From NCBI GenBank assembly GCA_963921825.1, contig OY997588.1:83395043-83459042 (forward strand): a stretch of DNA of 64,000 nucleotides. The letters are read 5' to 3'. Of this stretch, positions 11,100 through 21,776 are shown one piece after another. Each line of letters begins with the position of its first letter. Position 1 is the stretch's first letter. Source of the stretch: Erodium maritimum. Taxonomy: Eukaryota; Streptophyta; Magnoliopsida; Geraniales; Geraniaceae. The position numbers and the translations under genes are program-made. The notes under the pieces are model-generated. The model ran no database searches. It was not told where the DNA came from and saw nothing but the letters and a program-made list of their open reading frames with translations.

Positions 11100-11841
11100 C
11101 GCGCCTTCGACAAGTATTTATTTTATAGAGTTGTATCTCGCTATTTTCAAAGATTCATGGGTATTGGATACCGGTGATGAATTCCACATATGTACTAATA
11201 AGTAGTGGCTGGAAAGTAGGAGATGCTTAAGAGAGGACGAAGTGGACCTTAGAGTGGGCAACAACATCGTAGTTGCAACGACTATTGTAGGATTCATTAG
11301 TCTTTCTTTACCTAGCGGCTTAGTACTTGTATTAAACAATGTATATTGCATACCTACGTTTAGTAAGAATATTGTATCTATTTCTGTGTTGGACAAGGAA
11401 GTAAACAATTTTGATGTTGGGAATGAGATTTTCAACATTTTATGCAATGATATATTTTATTCCAGTGCTAAGATGGTCGGAGGGTTGTATCTATTGGATA
11501 TGGATGACAACGCCTCAAGCTCTATATATAATATAAATACAAAAAGGTTTAAATCCGATGATTTAGACCTGACTCTATTATGGCATTATCGTTTAGGCCA
11601 CATCAACGAGAAACGCGTATCATCACTTCTTCACAAGTACGAACTTCTAAGTCCATTCGAATTTCATTCGATTGATAGGTTCGAATCTTGTTTGATGGGG
11701 AAAATGACTAGAGCGCCTTTCATCGGTTGGGGTGAAAGAGCGGGTGACTTATTGGGGCTGATACACTCGAATGTGTGTGGACCGATGAGTGCACTTTCCA
11801 TGAGGTGTTTTGGCTACTTCATCACTTTTACTGACGGTTAC
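11100..11841 (+). pseudogene. copia protease remnant, GAG-pre-integrase and start of integrase
   Basis: VLDTGDEFHI-like sequence near 11162-11195 is the protease start (V-L-D-T-G). The 210-codon open part at 11242-11841 includes LWHYRLGHINEKR (GAG-pre-integrase, His-Cys module, about 11578-11620) and the start of the integrase core LIHSNVCGPM (about 11758-11790). The first catalytic Asp (HSDVCG in relatives) is Asn here. The frame is cut at 11841 by the solo LTR. Confidence 0.85.
11837..11841 (+). repeat. Target-site duplication GTTAC (left copy)
   Basis: GTTAC at 11837-11841 is repeated at 15069-15073 on the other side of the solo LTR. With one copy removed, the copia integrase frame is continuous. 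Confidence 0.95.
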
Positions 11842-12037
11842 TGTAAAACCCGCTTCGTTTCATTAGGGTATTAATTCGCAAACCGAAAACCTTAAGGTAG
11901 TTTTTTTTTTAAAACAAGTGCAAAAAAAAATGAAAGGAGCAGGTCTGGACCAGGCCCGGCGCGCAGGCCCAACCCAGCCCAGCCACTCTCGGCCCGGTTG
12001 TCCCCTGAGGCCCAAAAGGGCCGGCCCAAGTCCCACC

Positions 12038-12044
12038 TATATAA
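12038..12044 (+). promoter_or_regulatory. Probable TATA box of the solo LTR
   Basis: TATATAA preceded by CCCACC and followed about 20 bases later by the AGGGTTTTGAAACCCTAA palindrome, a usual arrangement at the U3/R border of large plant gypsy LTRs. The start site is inferred, not seen. Confidence 0.6.
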
Positions 12045-13903
12045 GGTGGCATTAGGGTTTTGAAACCCTAATACCCACTCACCTTCTTCGATCCACGCCG
12101 CCCCCACTCCTCTCCCGACCTCCTTCTTCTTCGCCCTAACCAGATCCGGCCACCACTCCCTCTCCCGTCTCCAGCTCCGGCGACCCTCACTTCCCACGTC
12201 CGACCCTCCTCCCTCGTTCTTCAACCTCTCTCCCTCTCTTCTTCGATCCACGCAGCCCCGACCACGCCGCCTCCATCTCCGGCCAACGCACCAGCTCCGA
12301 CTCCCTCACCTCCGGCCACTCCCTCCCTCGCTCTCGTCTCTGTCCAACCCAAACACCCCCACCATCGCCGACCCCACCCTCATCTTCTCCTCCGATCTCG
12401 ATCTCGGCCGACCCCGCGCCACCACCGCGCCACCACCGAGAGCCCACCGCCACCACCGTCTCCCTCGCCTCCATTCTGCTTCCCCTTCTTCAACCGCGTA
12501 GCCGAGACCGTCACCGGACACGTCCGGGCGAGTCGTGCCGTGCTCAGATCTGCCGTCGCGTCCCTACGACATCCACCTCCCCGTCGTTCTTCGCCGACGC
12601 CGCCGTCTTTTCTCTACGGTTAGGCCCCGGCCGACGCCGGCCTCGCCGGCGACCGACCGGTTCGAAACCGAACCCTTTTTTTCCCGTCTTCGAATTTCAG
12701 TGAATCTGGTTTGGTTTAAAGATTTACTGTATTGGACGTTAATCTGAAATTGTAAAGAAAACAAATTTAAGATTATTGTATTATATGTTCATTACGGTTT
12801 CAGATCTGCTTAACGGTGTAAATCTGGTTTAGTTTGAGTTTAGAATAAAAACCTGTTTTAGAACGAAAGCTCGATTTCGCTTTTCGAACATAAAATTTGT
12901 TATCGATAAAACTAAATCGGTTGATTTAAACGGGTTTTAAAACGAAAGTCGGCTGTTAAGTTAAACTCGAGTAAAGATTAAATCGAAAAAGGGAAACGAA
13001 ATCAAATCGACTTTATAAGGGTTTTGGACCGAAGTATCGAGTTTGGAAACGAACGGAAGGAAACCGTTTTGTTTTAAAATCAAAGACGGAATTAATTAAA
13101 GCAAGGGAGTTCAACGACGGTTTTAAGTTAAAAGGGGGTTTAAACTGGGTTTAGATCAAACCTGGGTTTGGTGCGCGGGTGCTCGAACCCGATCCGTCGT
13201 AACCCGACTTTTATTCCGCTCGAGGGTAAACGACAACAGTCGAATCTAAACTGGACAAATCGTAGCCGTTAACTTAACGGCGGAACCGTTATTAATTTGG
13301 GGCTTCGTGTTAAATTTAGAGTCCGGCTCCGATCGAGGGGGGAGCCCGGAAAGCAATTTACAAAACCCAGGCAGATTCGCCATGTCGGGCGAATCGGGCC
13401 TTTAAGGGTCCTTTATCGACATTGTCGGGGTTACGTTGGGCATTGAGTTTATTTAAGTTTGGCATGTTCGTACTAGTTTAAAAGTGAGTTAAATCTGTGT
13501 TCTTTTAGATCGTGTTGCGGACCGAGGCAAGGGGAGGCTCGGCGAGTGACTGCGATTCATCTCGGGTTTAGTGGAGCGCTTTTGGAGTTGCTTACGAGGT
13601 AGGGAAAAGTAGCCGGATCTCGGCCCTGACTAGGGAAAGTTAACTGTAGAATTGCATGTGACACCGGGGTGTCGTGGGTTATTTAGGTTTTCGAATATTA
13701 GAAATGCATGATACGGGAACGTAGCGAATAGTGGAAAAGCATGTGACACTTAGTAGTGTCGTAGGATCAGAGAACTTAGCGATAATTGTTCTACTGGAGG
13801 CATATGACCATGCTCGGAGGTTGTTTGTGAAACTAGTGATCTTAGGACTGTTGGAGGCATCGATTATGCCGGAGGTTGTTATGCGTTATTTGTTGTTGAG
13901 TTT

Positions 13904-14000
13904 GGGTGGCCTTGAGAGCCCGTGTTATTATTGTCGAGTCTTGGGTGGCCATGAGAGCCCGTGTTATTATTCGTGTTTGGGTGGCCATGAGAGCCCGTAC
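13904..14000 (+). repeat. About 37-bp minisatellite, three copies, in the solo LTR
   Basis: The unit GGGTGGCCATGAGAGCCCGT plus about 17 variable bases starts at 13904, 13943 and 13979. More diverged units sit at about 14077 and 14135. Confidence 0.85.
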
Positions 14001-14352
14001 TTTACTGTTGGCGTTTTAGCTGGCTTACGAGTTAGAGTCTCGGTAAGTTGCAAGCGTGTTTTATGGTTTGTGTCTTGGGAGGCCGTGAGTGCCTGTGGGG
14101 TTGTTGAGTCCGAGTCTTACTGTCGGTGTGTCTTGGTGGCCATGAGTGCCTATGAGTGTTGAACCTGTGTTGTTACTGGTTGTGAACTTGCTTGTGATTG
14201 TGATTGTGATTGTGTTTGTGGTTACCGGAGGTTGGGGGCCCGCTTCCTGAAACGGGGGTCCACGAGCACACGCGTCTGCATGTTCAGACGGGGTAGAGGG
14301 CCCGCCCGCCAATAAAGGGGTCCTGGCCGCGCGTGTGTGGTTTGGGTTTGTG

Positions 14353-14446
14353 AGCATTTTTCGGCTAGCTTATGGGTTAGAGTCCCAGTAAGTTGCAGCA
14401 TTTTCCGGCTGACTTATGGGTTAGAGTCCCGGTAAGTTGCAGCATT
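14353..14446 (+). repeat. About 46-bp tandem duplication in the solo LTR
   Basis: Two units containing TTATGGGTTAGAGTCCC and AGTAAGTTGCAGCATT-like sequence lie next to each other, with a third partial unit at about 14447-14480. An earlier diverged copy is at about 14018-14050. Confidence 0.8.
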
Positions 14447-15068
14447 CTTGGGTTGGCCTGACCGGGTTAGAGTCCCGGGAGGGCGTTCTTGGCAGCGGTT
14501 TTGCGATCCTTTGTGATCTTGGTTGGTGTGTGATCCCTTGTGATGTTGTTTGGTGTTGCGTACTTTCTTTTGAGTCCTTGGAAGAGGTCGTCAATCGTTG
14601 TGTCAGGTCTACTTTACGTGTCAGAGTGTTGAGTCGTTCGAGGAAGGTCACCGTGGGTGTTTGTTCAGTCAGAGTACTTGGGTTGGGGATGGGGTTCCCC
14701 GGTGTTGAGTCGTTGTTGGTGTTGCTTGCTTTGCCTGCTAATTATGCCGTAGTCAGTCTGTTATCCGTGGTGGTGAGCGAACGCTCACCCCTAGCTGCTT
14801 TTCCTACAGGTACTGTTCGTGGGACGGACTAGGTGAGCTCTCGAAGCTTGTGATGCTAGGAGCGGAGTCCGGGTTTTGTCTTTTGAGTCTAGTGACAGAT
14901 ACCTTGTACTTTTGTCCACTTGTTGGGACGTGTTTTAAACTGTAATTATTATTTTGTTGAACTAAACTGGTAGTTTTAAAGTGTTTAATGAAAACTGGTT
15001 TTCAAGTGTTTTTATGTTTTAAAATGTTCGCGTCCCTAGTTCGGTTTTACTGAAATTGGGGTGTGACC

Positions 15069-16684
15069 GTTACAGTAGATTTGGTTATGTCTATTTGATG
15101 AGACATAAGTCCGAAGCATTTTATAAATTCAATGAGTTTAGGACTAAAGTAAAAAACCAGCTCGGAAAGAGTATTAAGGAACTTCGATCGGATCGAGGTG
15201 GAGAATAGTTAACAACAAAGTTATTAGATCATCTAATAGAGAATGTGATCCTTTCGTAATGGATTCCTCCCGGAACACCACCGTGGAATGGTGTGTCCGA
15301 ATGGAGGAATCGGACCTTATTGGATATGGTCCGATCCATGATCAGTTGGACTGATCTCCCTATCTGTTTCTTGGGTTATACTCTAGAGAAGACCACATTT
15401 GTTTTGAATCGGGCTCCTACGAAGGCTGTGGATGTGACACCTATTTTAGAAATGGTACAGGAAGAAACCCGTTTTGTCCTTCATGAAGATTTTGGGTTGC
15501 GAGGCTTATGTGAAATATTTGGTTTTGACTAAGCTCGAACCAAGATATGAGAAATGCACCTTCGTGGGGTATCCCAAAGAAACAAGGGGATACCACTTCT
15601 ATAAACCCAGCGAGAACATGGTGTTCGTCGCTTGGGGTGGGGTCTTTATGGAAATGGAATTTGTTTCCAAAGACGTTAGTGGGAGGACTGTACATCTAGA
15701 AGAAACCCAAGTTGGTACAGATCCATCTGAACCACTTGACAACCTAGTATAGGGGCCAGAAGTGGTCGTAGAGTAGGAACCAGTTCTTGTAACAATTTCT
15801 GAAGGTCCAAGACGATATGGAAGGATTAGTCGTCCAAATACGAGATATGGTTATTTTGTGTCTGGAGGTGAGAGTGAGCTAATGGTGGATCACAAGAATC
15901 CAGTCACCTTTCAAGAAACTGTGGATAGGTCCGACTCTGAGTTCTGGCTGAGAGCCATGAGAGAGGAAATGCAGTCATGTCGGACAACCAAGTCTGGGAA
16001 TTGGTTGATCCCATCGACGCAAATAGATCTTCAAGGTGAAGATGGATATGGACGACAGACCTCAGACCTATAATGCTCGATTGGTTGCGAAAGGTTATAG
16101 GCAGATCCAAGGGATCCAGTGGGTATAGTCAAATCGATCCGGATTCTTCTTGCCATAACTGCGTACTATGATTACAAGATATGGAAAATGGATGTCAAAA
16201 CCGCTTTCTTGAATAGAAGCTTGACTAAGAATGTTTACATGTCTCAACCAAAGGGTTTTGTCGATCCTAAGAATAACCGAAAGATATGTAAGCTATTGAA
16301 ATTCTTATATGGATTAAAATAGGCTTCTCGGAGTTGGAACATTCGTTTTAATGAAGCTGTAATTGCTTTTTGCTTCATCAAGAACGAAGATGAGCCTTGC
16401 GTTTACAAGAAGACCATTGGGAGTAAGATTACCTTTCTGGTGTTGTATGTCGATGACATACTACTCATCGGAAACGACATCCCAACCTTGCCCAAGACCA
16501 AGGCTTGGTTAGGGAATTTTTTCACGAAGAAGGACCTAGGTGATGCTGCTTATATCTTAGGGATTAAGATATATAGAGATCGCACCAATAAGGTCTTGGG
16601 ACTAAGTCAGAGCACCTATGTGAACAAGGTATGAGTAGGTTCTCAATGCTCGATTCAAAGAAAGGACTCTTGCCCACTCGTGAT
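15069..16684 (+). pseudogene. copia integrase (second half) and reverse transcriptase
   Basis: The integrase continues with KELRSDRGGE (about 15180-15206, second Asp kept), then NGVSEWRNRTLLDMVRSM (about 15283-15335, catalytic Glu kept). The linker with the VGYPKETRGYHFY motif is at about 15567-15603. RT follows: KMDVKTAFLN (about 16186-16215), LKFLYGLK (about 16297) and LYVDDILLIGND (about 16443-16478), so the YVDD catalytic site is intact. Stops lie at about 15206, 16072 and 16320, and a frameshift is at about 16630. Expression is impossible without repair. Confidence 0.9.
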
Positions 16685-19309
16685 TGTCACGCCCCAAATC
16701 TGGTATTGACCGTACCAGAGACGTGACGTAGTGAAATTAAATAAAACAGTTAAAAGAAAATAAATGATATCTGATAAAGATGAAATAATATAAATCAACA
16801 GGAAGTTCAAACCCTGAGTCCCAAGCTCAGTCAAATACAGAATTTGAAAATAACAGTACCTTTCTAATGTTTATAAGAAAAATAAACTCGAGCCTCCGCT
16901 AGCTCCCAAGTACTGCGTAACCCTCTACTCCAAAGCGTAGCTATCACCTGTGGAAAACACGGTAAGGGGATGAGCTTGACGCTCAGTAGGAAAAGCCACG
17001 AAATCCAACTGATTACGGATTTACAAAGAAAGCCTTCCCGAAATTTAAAGTTTAATAAAGAAGGTTTGATAAAACGATGCGACACTTAAACCATTTTAAA
17101 GACAAAAACCCACTTTTTACCGTGACACTCACCAGACCAACAACTCCAACTTTAACTCAACACTAACTACTACACCGAGGCAACACCGAAGGAACATCAA
17201 AGGAAAACACTCATAGCCACGAACACAACAACACTCATTCCAATCCAAGGCAATAAAAACACAACCAATTCACACACTTGCACGGTTTCAGGAGCAACCC
17301 GCTCGGCCTGGCGAAGCCACACGCAACTTTCCCCAACACACAGTCGGGAGAGGCGGTCGACCTGATCGCGGATCACACTCTTCGCGGAACACATCACGGA
17401 CACGGCGTTTTACCGACACACGGAAGGCAGGGAAATCGCCTCTTCGCGGAACACATCGCTGACACAGCGTTTTACCGAGTGCTAGTCGGAAGGTAGGGAA
17501 ACCACCTCTTCGCGGGACACAACGTTTTACCGAGTCAAGGTCGGAAGGTAGGGAAACCACCTTTCTCATGTAACCACCGTACCACAATCACAATCACAAT
17601 AACACTCACAATCACATTCTCAATTTACCCTCGTAACCATCACGCACTTACCATCACTTACCGACACCACACTCAACGTGGTAACCCCACCGGCTTGGCC
17701 GGTATTCATTCCCCAAAGTCCATAGTTCAACATATCATATAAACAGGGAAAATAACCACACAAGTCACTAATATGCGACACTAGTTCAACTCTACTCGTT
17801 TTCATGCTCGTTATTTATTAACCGGTTCAACAGCAAAGAACACACATGCATGCATAAACAGCAAACAATCCTACAAGCACGACATGGCCCGATTATACCA
17901 GCACGGTTATTCCAAAGACTAAAATCGTAAAAGTTCACAGTTTATACGTCTACGCTAGTTGTTCACATCCTACATGCATACTAGTTCTTTAACCGGTCAT
18001 TAAGTTTCCCTATATGCATTCTAGTGCGTCCGTAATAAAGTAGGGTTTCCAAGGTATTCCCTACCTCTCAGTCTCTATCTGGATCGCCTAGCTGCTGACG
18101 TCCAGGCCTACTCCGGTCTTCTCCACGCTCGGGGTAAAAGCCTGGTTTTAACACAAAAGGGATGGTTATCAGTCCCGGTCCAGTCCGTAACAGTCCTCTA
18201 AATTTGTTATTAGGTAAGTCCTTTAATTTGTCCGACCCGGCTCCTACCCAAGTCCGACCCGAACCTTGCCCGAATCCGGAGAACGGATCCGAAACTGACC
18301 CGGATCCGAGTCTAGACCCAAACCGGCCGGAGCCCGACCCAGATCCGGATCAGACCATAACCGGCCCGAGTCCGACCCAGATTCGGATCCAGACCAGGCC
18401 CGAGGCTCGAACCAAGTCCAGGCCTGAGGCCCAAACCGAGTCAAGGCCCGAGCCCGTCTGTAACTCGGTTCTGGCCCAAGAACAAGCCTGGCTCGAGTCC
18501 GTCTGGCCCGAGGGTAACGCCGGCTAGGGTTCCGGTCTCGTTCAGGCGACGGACGGCGGCGGGGAAGGTCGGAGTGGGTTTCTCGACGGCGGCGACGGCG
18601 TTAGGAGGCTCGGAGTGAAGAAGGAGGGTCGCCAGGGTGAGTATCGCGCCTCTCCGTCCAGATCTGACGGCTAGAGGAGCTAGCCGGCGTGGAAGCGAAG
18701 ATCTGGAGCTCGAGCACTCCAGCGAGCCTCTCCAACCAAACTCGACCCAAACGAGTTTGCGCGAGCTCGATTTTCAGGTAAGGAAGCCACGGGGACGATG
18801 AATCAGGCCGGGAAAGGACTCACCGTCTCTGATTTCTACAGTTGCAGGGGCGGCGAAGCTCGGATCGAAGACGGTGGCGCTTCTCGCTTCGATGAGGGGA
18901 AGAAGAAGAGGAAGAAGGGGGTTTTCTGGTATGTGCGTGGCGATGGTGGGTCGTGGGTGGAGGAGGAGAATCAGGCGAGGGTTTTGGTGCTCCGGCGAGC
19001 TTCGAGAAAGGGAGAGAAGAAGACGAAGGTCTGAGGAATGCGAGAGGAAGACGAAGGGGCACTCGGGATTCGTGCGTGCAAGTGAGGAAACGACGCGAAG
19101 CTAGGGTTAGACACAAGGTCTTTGGGCCCTAGCGTGTTGGGCCTGACGCGCTGACCAAGCTAGGTCCGGCTCGGCCCAATTGTTTGGGTCTGGCCTGGCC
19201 CAGGCCTATCCCTTTTTTTAATTCGATCCAAAACTACAACCCGTTCTTCACCCAACGTCGTTTCAAAACAAATCAAATATTAATTCCTGTAACCGGAGTG
19301 GTCTTTACA
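16685..19309 (-). mobile_element. Solo LTR of a Tekay-like gypsy element (2.6 kb), minus orientation
   Basis: Read on the minus strand it starts TGTAAAGACC (at 19309) and ends TTTGGGGCGTGACA (at 16685), almost the same termini as the LTR at 261-2606. It is flanked by a perfect 5-bp duplication GTGAT (16680-16684 and 19310-19314). It shares with that LTR the block GGACGTCAGCAGCTAGG and the hairpin region, but most of the sequence differs, so it is a related rather than identical family. No internal region is present. Confidence 0.94.
17378..17570 (-). repeat. About 64-bp minisatellite, three copies, in the minus-strand solo LTR
   Basis: Units start with CTCTTCGCGG at 17378, 17440 and 17506 and share ACGTTTTACCGA and GGAAGG(C/T)AGGGAAA. 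The position within the LTR corresponds to the tandem region of the other two large LTRs. Confidence 0.85.
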
Positions 19310-20055
19310 GTGATGGCGTTCATCTCAGCAAGACTCAGTGTCCTAAAACACCTAATGAGCTAAGAAGGATGATGTGAATCTCGTACGCCTCGGTGATATG
19401 ATCGATCATGTACACCATGATATGTACGAGACCGGATGTCTCGTGTGCCTTAAGTTGTACCAGTAGACATCAATCTAACCCCGGTGAGGAACACTAGATA
19501 GCGGTCAAAGAAATTCTCAAGTATTTTAGAAGAACTAAAGACGTTTTCCTTGTGTACGATGGGAAAGATGATGTTGAGCTAGTCGTCAATGGGTATGTAG
19601 ACGCTAGTTTCCAGACAAATCCAGATGACTTTAGGAGTCAGTCAAGATTTGTGTTTAAGCTGAACGGCGAAGCTTTCAGATATAATAACATGAAGCAAGA
19701 CATCGTTTTCGATTCCACGACAGAGTCCGAGTACATAGCGGCTATAGAGGCAGCCAAGAAGGCTATGTGGATTAGGAAGTTCACGACAGAGTTGGGCATA
19801 ATTAAAAACCTATCCAACCCGGTGAACCTATTTTACAACAACACTAGGACCATTGCTCAAGCCAAAGAGCCCAGATCGCATAAAAAATCCAAACATGTAC
19901 TGCGGCGTTATCACCTCATCAGAGACAATGTGAAGATCACGTATATTGCAACAAATGATAACATAGTCGACCATTTGACTAAGGCGCTTTTATTGCCTAA
20001 GCAGGAAAGACATGTTAGGTCAAAGAGAATAGACTGGAGTTTAGATTGGAACTAG
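19310..20055 (+). pseudogene. copia RNase H domain
   Basis: After the second solo LTR, the copia frame resumes. The 167-codon open stretch at 19552-20055 carries GYVDASF (about 19591), FDSTTESEYIAAIEAAKKA (about 19708-19764, catalytic Glu/Asp set), KHVLRRYHLIRD and DHLTKAL. The end IDWSLDWN-stop is followed at once by the polypurine tract. Upstream, 19315-19551 is frame-broken (LRRMM and a stop). Confidence 0.9.
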
Positions 20056-20069
20056 GGCAAGTGGGAGAT
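20056..20069 (+). other. Polypurine tract of the copia element
   Basis: GGGCAAGTGGGAGA lies between the pol stop and the 3' LTR. The same tract in diverged form (AGCAAGTGAAAGAT) precedes the LTR of the second copia copy at 24171-24184. Confidence 0.85.
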
Positions 20070-21776
20070 TTTTAGTCTTAGTGCTCGTAGTCCAATCGTA
20101 AATGTCCAAATGTAAAACATCATCGTTGGCAATATAATAAAGCGGCTTTCATATTGCTTAAGTGTTGAAGTAATATATCGATATGTGTTCCTGATCTATG
20201 CCCACCATGCGAATAGAACCGTAGATCAAGATGGATCACAATCGATAACAAGTTTCACTATTTTGAAAGATGAGTCTTGATGGCTTACGTTCTATTGGCT
20301 ATTGGAAAGGCTTCTGGAGTCTGACCATACGTATCATGTGGGACATGATATTGGACGACCTGACCTGGGTATATTCCATAGATTCAGTCATGAACATATT
20401 ATAGTTGTAGCTTGTCATGTATCCTTAGACCGAGGATTCTTTGTGGTTGTTATGTAGTAAACAACTAAGTTTGGTCTTAGCCTAACGTTGCACCGTGACT
20501 TGGCTTCCATAAGGGCCATGATTGGCTTGAGGACGAACTACATGAGTAACACGAGAGACGTCTAAGGGATTTATCACTCATACTACAGTATGGGAAAGAT
20601 ATCGGTTCTCGGCCACTTGATCGAAAGTGACTGAAGGAAAAGCATGGTCAAGCACATGATACAAGGTATCATATATGTAGTCATCTCACATATCAAGGAA
20701 CAAAATGAGAATAATAAGGAGGACGACCCTATGCCTTATCTCAATCAGGATATCGGAGATAAAAGGATAATGATAGGGACGACGGAAAGGTTAGAATCGA
20801 CATTGGGTCGATTCGTTATGCAGTGACAGGCTATACTAAGTATTGTTAGTTGCCACTAGGGTAGGATCAAGTAAATTGGGGATTTACGTTGATCTACCGA
20901 CATGCATAAACCTAAGGGTCACACCGGAAGATGAAACTCATTTACACAACACTGGAGAAATGGCCAAATGGGAATTTACACAGGACATCACCAAAACAAG
21001 GTTTTGGGTCATAAGCCGTGTGTGATTAGAATATCAGAGGTCAAGACAAGGCTTGGAGTCTTGGGATCGATCTCATCAGATGATGTTGGACATATCCGAA
21101 GTGGAAGGCATTGGAGACATTTTGAGTGTCATGAGACGTCGATGGGTTTGGGCCGTGGGCCCCACCCATGAGGCCCATGGACGGCCCAAGTCTCTAAGGG
21201 CCCAGGGATTATCTAGTTAGGTCTTGACTAGATGAATAAAAATAGTTTAATTAGATTAGTTAGTTAGTAACCAAGTGGGACCATATTTCCACTAACAAAC
21301 TAAACTAACTAATTAAATAGTATTCCATTATCCTAATCACCAATGACACTTGTCATGTGATGGGAGATTAGTGAGGTGATGAGCACCATTTATCTCCACA
21401 TGCAAGGCCATAAGTCATTCATCTCATGCATATGAAGTGAGAGAGAGAAAAAAAAAATCAGCAACTTCTTCTCTTCTTCTCCCTTTAGCCGAACCCCCTA
21501 GAGCTCCATATTGTGATTGTGTTCTTGAGTTCTAAACCAAGAAATACGTGGCTTTGATTCCGTTGAGGATACGTAGGTGTCCAAGTGACTCGAGCCAATC
21601 ATCTTCCTTTGGGTGTTCTTCATTTCATCACTTGTTTTCTTGAACAAATTGATGTGTTGAAATTTTACTCTTGTGTTTCCATTCTTTGGTATAATTCTTA
21701 GGCTTGGTCTTTTGGTTTTGAATTGATTATTCCGCTGCGAGTTGGTAACTCTCCTACCCTACCAAGAGACCCAACA
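20070..21776 (+). repeat. 3' LTR of the copia element
   Basis: It begins TTTTAGTCTTAG (TGTTAG in the second copy) and ends GAGACCCAACA. It is alignable along its length with 24185-25836 at a visibly diverged level, including the words AGTGTTGAAGTAATAT and the AGAACTACGTGG-like motif. The 3' part has pyrimidine-rich transcribed-leader features. The short frames at 20644, 20843 and 21723 are not supported as genes. Confidence 0.9.

Larger units (their letters stand above)
11842..15068 (+). mobile_element. Solo LTR of a Tekay-like gypsy element (3.2 kb), plus orientation
   Basis: It starts TGTAAAACCC and ends GGGTGTGACC, flanked by a perfect 5-bp duplication GTTAC. There is no internal region, primer site or polypurine tract, so it is a solo LTR left by LTR-LTR recombination. 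It shares layout with the LTR at 261: GC-rich first half, a TATATAA box (12038-12044) followed by transcribed sequence rich in CCCTAA-like words, tandem minisatellites, then a hairpin plus CAGG. The right terminus is CC instead of the usual CA. The several 70-140-codon frames inside look like LTR noise. Confidence 0.93.
9342..21776 (+). mobile_element. Ty1/copia element without 5' LTR, interrupted by two solo LTRs
   Basis: The order is leader, gag (10229), protease/GAG-pre-integrase, integrase (broken by 11842-15068), reverse transcriptase (broken by 16685-19309), RNase H to 20055, polypurine tract and 3' LTR 20070-21776. Integrase before RT is the copia order. Removing the two inserts and one copy of each 5-bp duplication rejoins the frame: TDGY at 11840 continues with CRFGY at 15073, and LPTR at 16680 continues with DGV at 19311. 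Multiple stops and frameshifts make it non-functional. The 5' LTR and primer-binding site are not found; the left end directly touches the truncated chromovirus LTR. Confidence 0.9.

Noticed and set aside
11892-12764. Several frames with Arg/Glu/Gly-rich proteins
   Set aside because: They are inside the solo LTR, overlap on both strands and are simple-composition noise.
13904-17570. Tandem repeats considered as CRISPR-like arrays
   Set aside because: Units are directly adjacent or irregular with no spacers, lie in plant LTRs, and this is eukaryotic DNA.
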